DNA from: an uncultured Microbacteriaceae bacterium
Lineage (GTDB): Bacteria > Actinomycetota > Actinomycetes > Actinomycetales > Microbacteriaceae
DNA length: 64,000 nucleotides
Direction of reading: 5' to 3'
Assembly (NCBI GenBank): GCA_947487835.1
Contig: CANKXX010000007.1
Location: forward strand, 186,001 to 250,000
Under the pieces are notes generated by a model. That model had not been told where the DNA came from. It searched no databases and saw nothing but the letters and a program-made list of their open reading frames with translations. Every line of letters starts with the position of its first letter. Positions within the stretch are counted from its first letter, which is position 1. The position numbers and the translations under genes were made by a program. This document shows, one piece after another, positions 25,118 to 34,088 of the stretch.

Positions 25118-25501
25118 TTAGTCGTCCTCGGGGTGGTCGCGCCCTGACCCACCGTCGTCATCCCCGTCATCGCCCCCGTTGTCGTCGCCGACCTCGACGG
25201 GCTCCGGGCCCGGAACGACGGTCGCGCCGTCGTCATCATCGTCCGGCGACTCCGGCGACTCCGGCGACTCGGACGGCGATGGCGTGGGCGCGGGGGCCGG
25301 CGGCTGACCCGGCGTGGGGGCCGGATCCGCGGGCGGCGCCGCGGGCGCGGGCGTCACGACGACCGGGGCCACGTCCACCCTGCGGCCGGCCTCGTCCGGG
25401 ATGGCGAGCCGCGGACCCAGGGCGAGCAGTGCCCCGCCGAGCACGGCCACGAGCACGACGGCGAGCGCGGCCAGGAGCATCCGCCTCGCTGTGCTGCTCA
25501 T
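25118..25501 (-). CDS. Small membrane-anchored protein with Pro-rich and acidic tail
   Basis: 127 residues, not a recognised family. One N-terminal membrane helix (about residues 8-28, LLAALAVVLVAVLGGALLAL) is followed by a Pro/Ala-rich region, then Ser-Pro-Glu repeats (PSESPESPESP) and a tail rich in Asp, Gly and Glu. GAGGACCGAG precedes the ATG. Both its overall plan and its place, close to the histidine kinase and the larger acidic protein, suggest an envelope role; the exact function is unknown. Confidence 0.7.
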   Translation of the reverse strand: MSSTARRMLLAALAVVLVAVLGGALLALGPRLAIPDEAGRRVDVAPVVVTPAPAAPPADPAPTPGQPPAPAPTPSPSESPESPESPDDDDDGATVVPGPEPVEVGDDNGGDDGDDDGGSGRDHPEDD

Positions 25502-25644
25502 CTCGGTCCTCCCGGTACGCGTCCCGCCATTGTGCAGGATGCGCATCCATGGGTGGTAGCGCTGCCACGTCACGCGGGCGACCGGCATACGCTCGGACAC
25601 GGGGCGCCACCCGTCCCGTCGAACCTCGAGGAGTCCGCCCCCGC

Positions 25645-26424
25645 ATGACTACGACGCAACTGCTGCTGATCCGCCACGGCGAGAGCGAGGGCAACGTCGC
25701 GGCCGCGACGGCGACCCGGGACCGGCTGGACGTCGTGCCGGTGACGGCCCGCGACGCCGACGTGCCGCTGTCCGCCACCGGGGTGGAGCAGGCCACGTCG
25801 TTGAACCTGTGGCTGAACGGGGACGGCAGCGCCCTCTGGCCCGGCGCGGTCTTCTCCTCGCCGTACCTCCGCGCCCAGCAGACCGCCGAGCTCGCGTTCG
25901 GCGCGAGCGGCGCGGACGGCCACGCCGCGGGGGAGGGCGGCGGCCCGGGCGAGATCATCCGCCCGATGCTCGACGAGCGCCTGCGGGACCGCGAGCTCGG
26001 CGTGCTCGACACGCTGACCGGCCGCGGCATCGTCGCCCGCTTCCCGCAGGAGGCCGAGCGCCGCCGCTGGCTGGGCAAGTTCTACTATCGTCCGCCGGGC
26101 GGGGAGTCCTGGGCGGACCTCGCCCTGCGGGTGCGCTCCTTCCTGCTCGACCTCGAGGTGTACGGCGGGCCGGAGCGCGTCGCGGTCGTCTGCCACGACG
26201 CCGTCGTGCTCGTGTTCCGCTACGTCTGTGAGGGCTACACGGAGGAGGAGGTGCTGGAGATCGGCGCCACCACCCCGGTGATGAACACCGGCGTCACCCT
26301 GCTCACCCGCGACCCGGGGGCCCGCCGCTGGGCGCCCACCCTCTTCAACTCGACCGAGCACCTCGAGCAGCACGGCGCCCCGGTGACGCAGCACGGGGGT
26401 GACCGCGATGTCTTCTCACGCTGA
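25645..26424 (+). CDS. Histidine phosphatase family protein (phosphoglycerate-mutase-like)
   Basis: 259 residues. The catalytic RHG is at 10-12 (LLIRHGESEGN), SSPYLRAQQTAE provides the second Arg, and VVCHDAVVLVFR the second catalytic His. It hydrolyses a phosphoester through a phosphohistidine; the substrate is unknown. The ATG at 25645 follows ACCTCGAGGAGTCC. The next gene (nnrD) starts inside its last codons, so the two are likely co-expressed. Confidence 0.9.
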   Translation: MTTTQLLLIRHGESEGNVAAATATRDRLDVVPVTARDADVPLSATGVEQATSLNLWLNGDGSALWPGAVFSSPYLRAQQTAELAFGASGADGHAAGEGGGPGEIIRPMLDERLRDRELGVLDTLTGRGIVARFPQEAERRRWLGKFYYRPPGGESWADLALRVRSFLLDLEVYGGPERVAVVCHDAVVLVFRYVCEGYTEEEVLEIGATTPVMNTGVTLLTRDPGARRWAPTLFNSTEHLEQHGAPVTQHGGDRDVFSR

Positions 26425-27271
26425 GCTGATCACGCCCGCCTTCCTCCGCGAGTGGCGCCTCCCCGCCCCCGGGACCTCGAAGTACGACCGCGGGCAGGTG
26501 CTCGTCGTGGGCGGCGCCCGCAAGACGCCCGGGGCCGCCCTGCTCGCCGGGGTCAGCGCTCTCCGCGTCGGCGCGGGCCGCCTCACCCTCGCGGTCGCCG
26601 AGTCGACGGCGGCCGCGCTCGCCGTGGCCGTGCCGGAGTCCGGCGTGATCGGCCTGCCCGAGACGCCGGCCGGCGCCGTGCGCGGCGACGCGGCGGACCG
26701 GCTCGGCAGCGAGGCGGACACGGATGCGGTGCTCGTCGGGGCGGGCCTCGACGACCCGGACGAGGCCGCGGAGCTCCTGCGGAACCTCGTGCCCCTGCTC
26801 GGGGACGACGTGCGCGTGCACCTCGACGCCCTCGCGCTCGGCGTGCTGCCCGGTCTCCCCGACGTGCAGAAGGCCCTCGCGGGGCGCCTCCTGCTGACTC
26901 CCAACCAGTCGGAGGCCGAGCGCCTGCTCGATCGGGAGGTGGGGGACCTCGACGACGACGTGGCGGAGATCGCCGAGCGCTACGGCGCCGTCGTCACGTG
27001 CATGAACTCCATCGCGGCGCCGGACGGCTCGCTCTGGAACTCGACGAGCGGCTTCGGCGGTCTCGCGACCTCCGGCAGCGGCGACGTGCTCGCGGGGACG
27101 ATCCTCGGCGTCAGCGCCCGCGGCGCGACCCTCGCCCAGGCCGCCTGCTGGGGCACCTACCTGCACGCGGCGGCCGGCGACCGGCTCGCCGCCCGGGTGG
27201 GGCCGCTCGGCTTCCTCGCCCGCGAGCTCGCCGACGAACTGCCCGCGCTGCTCGTGGAGCTCAGCGTCTAG
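26408..27271 (+). CDS. nnrD: ADP-dependent NAD(P)H-hydrate dehydratase
   Basis: 287 residues, the stand-alone dehydratase (YjeF C-terminal/carbohydrate-kinase-like) form without the epimerase domain. It repairs hydrated NAD(P)H using ADP. SKYDRGQVLVVGGARKTPGAALLA at the N-terminus, LTPNQSEAERLL in the middle and TSGSGDVLAG near the C-terminus are the family blocks, the last carrying the catalytic Asp. The ATG at 26408 lies inside the upstream phosphatase gene; a GTG three codons earlier is possible. The partner NnrE epimerase is not in this window. Confidence 0.92.
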   Translation: MSSHAELITPAFLREWRLPAPGTSKYDRGQVLVVGGARKTPGAALLAGVSALRVGAGRLTLAVAESTAAALAVAVPESGVIGLPETPAGAVRGDAADRLGSEADTDAVLVGAGLDDPDEAAELLRNLVPLLGDDVRVHLDALALGVLPGLPDVQKALAGRLLLTPNQSEAERLLDREVGDLDDDVAEIAERYGAVVTCMNSIAAPDGSLWNSTSGFGGLATSGSGDVLAGTILGVSARGATLAQAACWGTYLHAAAGDRLAARVGPLGFLARELADELPALLVELSV

Positions 27272-27382
27272 CCGCCCCGCCCACCACCTCGGGGGACCGC
27301 CGATCGGCACGCTCCCGTTCCCCCGCCCGTTCTCGTACCTCACCCCGTCCCATCCTGTTTCGTTTCGTCAAAGGAGACCCCT

Positions 27383-28243
27383 GTGAAGCATCGTTCCCTC
27401 GGCTCGCTCACCGTCAGTGCCATCGGCCTCGGTGGCATGCCCATGTCCGTGCAGGGTCGCAAGGATCGGGAGACCTCGATCGCGACCATCCACGCCGCCC
27501 TGGACGCCGGCGTCACGCTCATCGACACCGCGAACTCGTACCACCTCGACTCCGACGGCATCGGCCACAACGAGCTGCTCATCGCGGAGGCGCTGCGGTC
27601 CTATGGCGGCGACACCTCCGGCGTCGTCGTCGCGACAAAGGGCGGGACCATCCACCGCGACGAGGGCCCGTGGGGCCTCGAGGGGTCCCCGGAGGCCCTG
27701 CACCGGGCGGCGCGCGCGTCGGCCGAGCGCCTCGGGGTGCAGGTCATCGACCTGTATCAGCACCACCGGCCCGACCCCGAGGTGCCCTACGAGGAGACCA
27801 TGGGCGGCCTGCGCGAGCTGATCGAGCAGGGGGTCATCCGCTTCGCCGGCATCTCGAACGCGAACCCCGACCAGATCCGCACCGCCCACGAGGTCCTCGG
27901 CGACAGCCTCGTGTCCGTGCAGAACCAGTTCTCGCCCGAGTTCCGCTCGAGCGAGCCGGAGCTCGAGCTGTGCGACTCGCTGGGGATCGCGTTCCTGCCC
28001 TGGAGCCCGCTCGGCGGCATCCGTCGCGCGCCCGGCCTGGGGGAGGAGCGCTCCGCGTTCCGCGAGATCGCCGACGACAGGGGCGTCAGCCCGCAGCAGG
28101 TCGCGCTCGCGTGGGAGCTCGCGCTCTCGGAGCAGGTCATCCCCATCCCGGGCGCGAGCCGCCCGGAGAGCATCGTCGACTCCGCCCGCGCGGCGGACCT
28201 CGAGCTGTCCGCCGACGAGATCAGCCGCCTGAGCGCGGCATAG
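27383..28243 (+). CDS. Aldo/keto reductase
   Basis: 286 residues, a NADPH-dependent (beta/alpha)8-barrel oxidoreductase. GLGGMPMS at the N-terminus, LIDTANSY with the catalytic Asp, VVATKGG with the Lys, and IDLYQHHRPDPEVPYEET are the typical blocks; IPIPGASRPESI forms the cofactor site. AAAGGAG is placed correctly before the GTG at 27383. The epimerase gene follows 11 bp later. The substrate cannot be inferred. Confidence 0.93.
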   Translation: MKHRSLGSLTVSAIGLGGMPMSVQGRKDRETSIATIHAALDAGVTLIDTANSYHLDSDGIGHNELLIAEALRSYGGDTSGVVVATKGGTIHRDEGPWGLEGSPEALHRAARASAERLGVQVIDLYQHHRPDPEVPYEETMGGLRELIEQGVIRFAGISNANPDQIRTAHEVLGDSLVSVQNQFSPEFRSSEPELELCDSLGIAFLPWSPLGGIRRAPGLGEERSAFREIADDRGVSPQQVALAWELALSEQVIPIPGASRPESIVDSARAADLELSADEISRLSAA

Positions 28244-28253
28244 GGAGCACACC

Positions 28254-29240
28254 ATGACGAACCTGAAGGTCCTCTTCCTCGGCGGCACCGGAATCATCAG
28301 CTCGGCCTGCGGCGCGCTCGCCGTCGAGCGCGGCATCGACCTCACGATGCTGAACCGCGGTCGCACGGACACGCGGCAGCCCCCGGAGGGCGCCGAGGTG
28401 ATCACCGCCGACGTCTCCGACCCCGCCGCCGTCCGGTCCGCCCTCGGCGACCGCGAGTTCGACGTCGTCGTCGATTTCGTCGCCTTCGTGCCGGATCACG
28501 TGCGTCGCGACATCGACCTGTTCTCCGGCCGCACCGGGCAGTACGTGTACATCAGCTCGGCGTCGGCCTACCAGAAGCCGCCGGCCCGGCTGCCGATCCT
28601 CGAGTCGACGCCGCTGCGGAACCCGTTCTGGCAGTACTCGCGCGACAAGATCGCGAGCGAGGACGTGCTGGTGGCGGCGTACCGCGACAGCGGCTTCCCG
28701 GTCACCATCGTCCGGCCCTCCCACACCTACGACCGCACGTCGATCCCGTTGAGCGGCGGCTGGACCATGATCGACCGGATGCGGCGCGGCAAGCCCGTCG
28801 TGCTGCACGGGGACGGCACCTCGCTCTGGACGCTCACCCACAACACGGACTTCGCGAAGGCGTTCGTCGGACTGCTCGGAAACCCGCAGGCCGTGGGCGA
28901 CAGCTTCACCATCACGTCGGACGAGGTGCTCACCTGGAACCAGATCACCGAGCAGCTGGCCCGCGCGGCGGGGGTCGAGGCGGACATCGTGCACGTCAGC
29001 TCCGACGCGCTGGCCGCGGCGCTGCCCGACCTCGGCCCCGGCATCCTCGGCGACAAGTCGCACTCCGTGATCTTCGACAACAGCAAGGTGAAGTCGCTCG
29101 TGCCGGATTACGTGGCGACGGTCCCCTTCGCGGCCGGCGCGCGCGAGATCGTGGCGTGGCACGACGAGGACGAGTCCCGCCGCGAGGTCGACGCGCAGCT
29201 CGACGAGGCCCTCGACGCCCTCATCTCCCGTCATGCCTGA
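28254..29240 (+). CDS. NAD-dependent epimerase/dehydratase family protein
   Basis: 328 residues with an extended SDR fold. The dinucleotide loop FLGGTGIISSACG is at about 8-20, VYISSASAYQK carries the conserved Ser/Tyr region and YSRDKIASEDV the YxxxK motif. DVVVDFVAFVPDHV matches the CSP41-like/isoflavone-reductase-type branch. It lies 10 bp after the aldo/keto reductase gene and probably in the same transcript, so both may act on one sugar or alcohol. Substrate unknown. Confidence 0.9.
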   Translation: MTNLKVLFLGGTGIISSACGALAVERGIDLTMLNRGRTDTRQPPEGAEVITADVSDPAAVRSALGDREFDVVVDFVAFVPDHVRRDIDLFSGRTGQYVYISSASAYQKPPARLPILESTPLRNPFWQYSRDKIASEDVLVAAYRDSGFPVTIVRPSHTYDRTSIPLSGGWTMIDRMRRGKPVVLHGDGTSLWTLTHNTDFAKAFVGLLGNPQAVGDSFTITSDEVLTWNQITEQLARAAGVEADIVHVSSDALAAALPDLGPGILGDKSHSVIFDNSKVKSLVPDYVATVPFAAGAREIVAWHDEDESRREVDAQLDEALDALISRHA

Positions 29241-29247
29241 GCAGTGG

Positions 29248-29253
29248 TAGACT
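29248..29253 (+). promoter_or_regulatory. Candidate -10 box of rpsO
   Basis: TAGACT lies about 90 bp before the rpsO ATG, leaving a leader of roughly 85 nt that includes GTTGCCGTCAGAACGGC, able to fold, and GAGGGAAGAGG before the start. Confidence 0.45.
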
Positions 29254-29343
29254 CTTGCGGTTGCCGTCAGAACGGCCGCGGATCAAGAGAGCTCACACAT
29301 CCTGTGCAGGGCACCGCGCAACGAGAGGGAAGAGGTCCTATCT

Positions 29344-29613
29344 ATGCCACTAGCACCCGACGCCAAGAAGGCGATCATCGAAGAGTACGCCACCCACCCC
29401 GGTGACACGGGATCTCCTGAGGTGCAGGTCGCAATGCTGACCCAGCGCATCAAGGACCTCACCGAGCACCTGAAGGAGCACAAGCACGACCACCACTCGC
29501 GTCGTGGCCTCCTTCTCCTCGTGGGACAGCGCCGCCGCCTGCTCGGTTACCTGTCGGACATCGACATCGACCGTTACCGTGCACTGATCGGACGCCTCGG
29601 CCTTCGTCGCTAG
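29344..29613 (+). CDS. rpsO: 30S ribosomal protein S15
   Basis: 89 residues, exactly the usual S15 length. It binds 16S rRNA helices 20-22 early in assembly of the small-subunit platform. [37 protein letters not shown] and the C-terminal [10 protein letters not shown] are family-typical. The leader may carry the autoregulatory S15-binding structure known in other bacteria, which I cannot confirm by eye. pnp follows after one small gene, keeping the classic rpsO-pnp neighbourhood. Confidence 0.98.
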   Translation: MPLAPDAKKAIIEEYATHPGDTGSPEVQVAMLTQRIKDLTEHLKEHKHDHHSRRGLLLLVGQRRRLLGYLSDIDIDRYRALIGRLGLRR

Positions 29614-29626
29614 TTCTTGTCGCCAG

Positions 29627-29659
29627 GCGGCCGCTCCCTTCGGGGGAGCGGCCGTTTCG
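29627..29659 (+). terminator. Rho-independent terminator of rpsO
   Basis: GGCCGCTCCC (29629-29638) pairs with GGGAGCGGCC (29644-29653) across a short TTCGG-type loop and is followed by GTTTCG. Confidence 0.85.
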
Positions 29660-29692
29660 CCGTTAACCCGGTCCCCGCGCGACCGCCCCCAC

Positions 29693-29717
29693 GGTCCCGG
29701 AGCCTGTCGAAGGGACG
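29693..29717. repeat. Single family C repeat
   Basis: GGTCCCGGAGCCTGTCGAAG followed by GGACG. It is the only feature I see in the 29660-29960 gap, apart from the promoter of the next gene. Confidence 0.8.
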
Positions 29718-29966
29718 CGAGCCCTCCTGCAGTCCGCACCTGTGCGCAACAGGCCGCACGAATCGCAATACAGGCTTGGATGCAGCTCGACGGCCGGCAA
29801 CCCGCGGAGGTAGGGGCCGACGACACCGGCCGGGCCTGCATGAGGAAGCGACGAGCCTGCATCCGGTCCGCGCGGTACCGCGGCTCCGCACGGCACACAC
29901 GATCGCCACGCCACCGCGCCGAAGTTCCCCACGACGGCGGCCTCACGCGGGTGGGGCGGGAGCCGC

Positions 29967-29972
29967 CAGAAT
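29967..29972 (+). promoter_or_regulatory. Leaderless-type -10 box
   Basis: CAGAAT lies 6 nt before the ATG at 29979. Confidence 0.45.
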
Positions 29973-29978
29973 GGGGAC

Positions 29979-30410
29979 ATGCGACTTCCGTTCCAGCGCC
30001 CAGCCGACCCCGACCCCGACGCGCCGCCGAAGAGCGACGCGGGCTCGGGCAAGCTGAGCGACTACGACTACAACCTCCAGCCGCGCAACGGACGGGTGAC
30101 CATCCGCCTCGCCAAGAGCGACGGCGCGCAGGACGTGATCGCCGGCATCGTCGGTCGCTCGAGCCCCGAGGCGTTCATCCCGCGGCGCACCCAGGAGGAC
30201 GAGCGCGTCGACGCGCCCATGCCGGTGCGCCTGTTCGCGGACGGCCGCCCCACCGCCGTCGTCGGCGAGGTCCCGCGCGGCCTCGAGGGCGCGGTCGAGG
30301 CCGCCCTGGTGCGCTGGCAGGAGCGGGAGAACAAGACCCGCCTGCCCGTGGCGATCGTGAAGACCAAGGCCGGGCTCCGCGTCGACCTGCTGATCGGCGA
30401 GACCCGCTAG
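29979..30410 (+). CDS. Hypothetical protein between rpsO and pnp
   Basis: 143 residues, no recognised family. The first 30 residues are polar and proline-rich, the rest is compact and charged with no signal peptide or membrane segment. The segment DVIAGIVGRSSPEAFIPRR followed by MPVRLFADGRPTAVVGEVPR has a faint likeness to HIRAN-type nucleic-acid-binding domains, which is only a guess. Third-base GC bias, a leaderless-type start and the -10 box support it as real. It probably acts in the cytoplasm. Confidence 0.7.
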   Translation: MRLPFQRPADPDPDAPPKSDAGSGKLSDYDYNLQPRNGRVTIRLAKSDGAQDVIAGIVGRSSPEAFIPRRTQEDERVDAPMPVRLFADGRPTAVVGEVPRGLEGAVEAALVRWQERENKTRLPVAIVKTKAGLRVDLLIGETR

Positions 30411-30565
30411 CGCCGCGAGACACCGAGACACCGACACCCGGCAGCCCCGGAAGCAACCCGGAGGCGAGCCGGAGCGGGCGGAGCCCCCGCCCGCCGCAGC
30501 CCGCCGCCGGCAGCGAACAGGCCCGGAACGCGGCCGTTCCTCCGGGGCGGAAACAGGGCCGCGTG

Positions 30566-30971
30566 CTAGAGTCGGCACCGTACGCCCGTGAACCGGTGCG
30601 CCGACCAGTCCCGTGTCACGGGCTCTGCTCGGCACGACGCACCGCCCAGCGGGAAGCGGGTTCGCCCGTTCGATGGGTTCGCACGATCCGCCTCGGCGGT
30701 CCGGACCGCATCGCCAAACTGAACACGCAACAACGGAGCAGGCCGGCAGGAGGCTGGTCGTTGGTGGTGGTTTTCCGAGTCGCTCGGAGGATTTCTACTA
30801 ATGGCCAGACATGCGCCCGCGGTGCACTGAAAGCACCCGCCAAGCCGCACGTTTCCCGGCAGACCCCGCAGTTAGCGGGGCGCGCCCGGATCGCCTTGCC
30901 CGCTCCTGCTCCTGGACGACTGTCGCTGCCCACACGGGGTCGCGACACTAAACAAAGGAGATAACCCCCGC
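30566..30971 (+). ncRNA. Long structured leader of pnp, candidate Actino-pnp RNA
   Basis: From a -10-like TAGAGT (30566-30571) to the pnp ATG there are about 400 bp without a credible gene. Several hairpins are visible: CCGAG-TCG-CTCGG (about 30776), CCCCGC-AGTTA-GCGGGG (about 30862) and TGTCGC/GCGACA just before AAACAAAGGAG. Actinobacterial pnp genes are known to carry the Actino-pnp leader motif, so position and structure fit. I have not matched the consensus base by base. PNPase autocontrol of its own leader is the likely role. Confidence 0.45.
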
Positions 30972-33233
30972 ATGGAGGGTCCAGAGATCAAGTTCGCCGA
31001 AGCCGTCATCGACAACGGCAAGTTCGGCACGCGCACGGTCCGCTTCGAGGCCGGTCGCCTGGCGCAGCAGGCGCAGGGCGCCGTCGCCGCCTACCTCGAC
31101 GAGGACACGATGCTGCTGAGCGCCACGAGCGTCGGCAAGCACCCGAAGGACAACTTCGACTTCTTCCCGCTCACGATCGACGTCGAGGAGCGCATGTACG
31201 CCGCGGGTCGCATCCCCGGCAGCTTCTTCCGTCGCGAGGGACGCCCGTCCACGGACGCCATCCTCACCTGCCGTCTCATCGACCGGCCCCTGCGCCCGTC
31301 GTTCGTCGACGGCCTCCGCAACGAGGTCCAGGTCGTCGTCACGGTGCTCTCGATCGCGCCGGACGAGTTCTACGACGTCCTCGCCATCAACGCGGCGTCC
31401 GCGTCGACGCAGCTGTCCGGCCTTCCGTTCTCCGGCCCCGTCGCCGGCGTGCGCGTCGCCCTCATCGGTGACCAGTGGGTCGCCTTCCCCAAGCACTCGC
31501 AGCTCGAGGACGCCGTGTTTAACATGGTCGTCGCCGGCCGCGTCGTCACGGACGAGAACGGCGAGCAGGACGTCGCCATCATGATGGTCGAGGCCGAGGC
31601 CACCGACGGTGCCTGGGCGCTCATCCAGGGCGGTGCGACCAAGCCGAACGAGGCCGTCGTCGCCCAGGGCCTCGAGGCCGCCAAGCCGTTCCTCAAGGCG
31701 CTCGTCGAGGCGCAGGCCGACCTGGCCCGCCAGGCCGCCAAGCCCACGGCGGACTACCCGGTCTTCCCGCCCTACTCGCAGGAGGCCTACGACGTCGTCG
31801 CGGAGCTCGCCTACGACGAGCTCGTGCGGGTCTACCAGATCGCCGACAAGCAGGAGCGCCAGGCCGCTGACGACCAGGTCAAGGACCGCGTCCGTCAGAC
31901 CATCACCGAGCGCGTGGAGGCGGGTTCGGTCGACGCGTCCGTGCTCGTGCAGCTGTCCGCCGCGTACAAGTCGGTCACCAAGGTGGTCGTGCGCGGTCGC
32001 ATCCTCAGCGAGGGCGTCCGCATCGACGGCCGCGGGCTGGCGGACATCCGCCCGCTCGACGCCGAGGTCGCGGTCATCCCCCGCGTGCACGGTTCGGCCA
32101 TCTTCCAGCGCGGTGAGACCCAGATCCTGGGCGTCACCACGCTGAACATGCTGAAGCTCGAGCAGCAGATCGACTCGCTGAGCCCGGTCACGCGCAAGCG
32201 CTACATGCACAACTACAACTTCCCGCCCTACTCCACCGGTGAGACGGGACGCGTCGGCACCCCGAAGCGTCGCGAGATCGGCCACGGCGCGCTCGCCGAG
32301 CGTGCGCTCGTGCCCGTGCTGCCGTCGCGCGAGGAGTTCCCCTACGCGATCCGCCAGGTGTCCGAGGCTCTCGGCTCCAACGGCTCCACCTCGATGGGCT
32401 CCGTCTGCGCGTCGACCCTGTCGCTGCTGAACGCTGGTGTGCCGCTGCGCGCCCCGGTCGCCGGCATCGCCATGGGCCTCGTGTCGGACAAGGTCGACGG
32501 CCAGATGCGCTACGCCGCGCTGACCGACATCCTGGGCGCCGAGGACGCGCTCGGCGACATGGACTTCAAGGTCGCCGGCACGAGCGAGTTCGTCACGGCG
32601 ATCCAGCTCGACACCAAGCTCGACGGCCTGCCCTCGCAGGTGCTCGACGGCGCGCTCAAGCAGGCGAAGGAGGCTCGCACCGCGATCCTCAACGTCATGA
32701 CGTCCGCCATCGACGCCCCCGACGAGATGGCCCCGACCGCGCCCCGCGTGATCTCGGTGCAGATCCCCGTCGACAAGATCGGCGAGCTCATCGGCCCGAA
32801 GGGCAAGACGATCAACGCGATCCAGGACGAGACCGGTGCGGACATCAGCATCGAGGAGGACGGCACCGTGTACATCGGCGCCGTCGACGGCCCCTCGGCC
32901 GAGGCCGCTCGCGCCCAGGTGAACGCGATCGCCAACCCGCTCAACCCCGAGGTCGGCGAGCGGTTCCTCGGAACCGTCGTCAAGCTCGCGTCGTTCGGCG
33001 CCTTCGTGTCGCTCACCCCCGGCAAGGACGGACTGCTGCACATCAGCGAGGTTCGCAAGCTCGCCGGTGGCAAGCGCGTGGAGAACGTCGAGGACGTGCT
33101 GTCCGTCGGCCAGAAGATCCAGGTGGAGATCACCAAGACGGACGACCGCGGAAAGCTGTCGCTCGCCCCGGTGATCGACGAGGCCGAGGGCGCCGAGGCG
33201 ACCGCGGACACCGCCGAGGTCGGCGCGGAGTAA
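30972..33233 (+). CDS. pnp: Polyribonucleotide nucleotidyltransferase (PNPase)
   Basis: 753 residues, typical for actinobacteria. Two RNase PH domains (about 15-150 and 345-560) flank an all-alpha linker; the second has [17 protein letters not shown] and [11 protein letters not shown] domain ([20 protein letters not shown], about 606-625) and an S1 domain (about 660-735) bind RNA. It degrades RNA phosphorolytically and can add tails. AAAGGAGATAA precedes the ATG. The start follows a long structured leader and a strong terminator follows the stop. Confidence 0.98.
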   Translation: MEGPEIKFAEAVIDNGKFGTRTVRFEAGRLAQQAQGAVAAYLDEDTMLLSATSVGKHPKDNFDFFPLTIDVEERMYAAGRIPGSFFRREGRPSTDAILTCRLIDRPLRPSFVDGLRNEVQVVVTVLSIAPDEFYDVLAINAASASTQLSGLPFSGPVAGVRVALIGDQWVAFPKHSQLEDAVFNMVVAGRVVTDENGEQDVAIMMVEAEATDGAWALIQGGATKPNEAVVAQGLEAAKPFLKALVEAQADLARQAAKPTADYPVFPPYSQEAYDVVAELAYDELVRVYQIADKQERQAADDQVKDRVRQTITERVEAGSVDASVLVQLSAAYKSVTKVVVRGRILSEGVRIDGRGLADIRPLDAEVAVIPRVHGSAIFQRGETQILGVTTLNMLKLEQQIDSLSPVTRKRYMHNYNFPPYSTGETGRVGTPKRREIGHGALAERALVPVLPSREEFPYAIRQVSEALGSNGSTSMGSVCASTLSLLNAGVPLRAPVAGIAMGLVSDKVDGQMRYAALTDILGAEDALGDMDFKVAGTSEFVTAIQLDTKLDGLPSQVLDGALKQAKEARTAILNVMTSAIDAPDEMAPTAPRVISVQIPVDKIGELIGPKGKTINAIQDETGADISIEEDGTVYIGAVDGPSAEAARAQVNAIANPLNPEVGERFLGTVVKLASFGAFVSLTPGKDGLLHISEVRKLAGGKRVENVEDVLSVGQKIQVEITKTDDRGKLSLAPVIDEAEGAEATADTAEVGAE

Positions 33234-33261
33234 TCCCGCCCGGGGTGTTTCCACCCCGGCA

Positions 33262-33304
33262 CACGAAGCCCGTCCGCGATCCGTCGCGGGCGGGCTTCGT
33301 CGTC
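33262..33304 (+). terminator. Rho-independent terminator of pnp
   Basis: ACGAAGCCCGTCCGCGA (33263-33279) pairs with TCGCGGGCGGGCTTCGT (33284-33300) with one mismatch. A smaller GGGGTG/CACCCC hairpin lies just before it. Confidence 0.85.
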
Positions 33305-33317
33305 CCCTCCGCCTGCG

Positions 33318-33323
33318 TAGCAT
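33318..33323 (+). promoter_or_regulatory. Leaderless-type -10 box of the amidotransferase gene
   Basis: TAGCAT, then 6 nt (GAGCGG), then ATG at 33330. The same TAGCAT-N6-ATG pattern precedes dapB and dapF. Confidence 0.55.
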
Positions 33324-33329
33324 GAGCGG

Positions 33330-34064
33330 ATGAAGCCTTTCCTGCTGCTCGCGACGCGCGCCGAGGACGAGGCCGCAGACAACGAGTACGCCGCCTTCCT
33401 CGAAGCCGGCGGGCTCGAGCCCGCCGAGCTCCGCCGCGTCCGCCTCGAGGCGGCGCCGATGCCGGACCTCGATCTCCACGACTACTCCGGCATTCTCGTC
33501 GGCGGCAGCCCGTTCACGGTGAGCGACCCGGAGGAGGGCAAGAGCGAGTCGCAGCGCCGCGTCGAGCGCGAGCTCGGACCGCTGCTCGACGAGGTCCTCG
33601 CCCGCGACCTGCCGTTCCTCGGCGCCTGCTACGGAATCGGGCTGCTCGGCACGCACCTGCGCGGCGTCGTGGACCGGCGGTGGTCCGAGCCCATCGGCCG
33701 CATCCGGGTGTCGCTCACTCCCGAGGGGGCCGAGGACCCGCTGTTCGCGGCGCTACCGGAGTCGTTCGACGCCTTCGTGGGGCACAAGGAGGCGTGCACC
33801 GAGCTGCCGCCGGGAGCCGTGCTCCTCGCCACGGGCGAGAGCTGCCCCGTGCAGGCGTTCCGCATCGGCCGCAACGTCTACGCGACCCAGTTCCACCCCG
33901 AGCTCACAGTGGACGGCATCGTGACCCGCATCCACGTCTACCGCAACTACGGCTACTTCCAGCCGGACCAGATGCACTCCCTCATCGAGTCGGTCGAGGG
34001 GGTGAGCGTTCCCGAGCCGGGCAAGGTCCTGGCCGCATTCGTGCGGCAATACGCCCGCCCGTAG
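33330..34064 (+). CDS. Class I glutamine amidotransferase-like protein
   Basis: 244 residues, a stand-alone GATase1 domain resembling the GuaA amidotransferase part. The triad is visible: Cys100 in LGACYGIG, His189 and Glu191 in QFHPEL. ILVGGSPFTVSD is the oxyanion-hole region. Such proteins release ammonia from glutamine or hydrolyse gamma-glutamyl compounds; no synthetase partner is adjacent, so the acceptor is unknown. It starts leaderless-like and stands alone. Confidence 0.88.
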   Translation: MKPFLLLATRAEDEAADNEYAAFLEAGGLEPAELRRVRLEAAPMPDLDLHDYSGILVGGSPFTVSDPEEGKSESQRRVERELGPLLDEVLARDLPFLGACYGIGLLGTHLRGVVDRRWSEPIGRIRVSLTPEGAEDPLFAALPESFDAFVGHKEACTELPPGAVLLATGESCPVQAFRIGRNVYATQFHPELTVDGIVTRIHVYRNYGYFQPDQMHSLIESVEGVSVPEPGKVLAAFVRQYARP

Positions 34065-34076
34065 GGGTGGCGCGCA

Positions 34077-34082
34077 TATGCT
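34077..34082 (+). promoter_or_regulatory. Leaderless-type -10 box of the second aldo/keto reductase
   Basis: TATGCT lies 6 nt before the GTG at 34089. Confidence 0.5.
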
Positions 34083-34088
34083 CGAAGC

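Noticed and set aside
29660-29966. tRNA or small gene in the gap after rpsO
   Set aside because: No T-loop motif (GGTTCRANYCC) or cloverleaf was found and the frames there are shadows.
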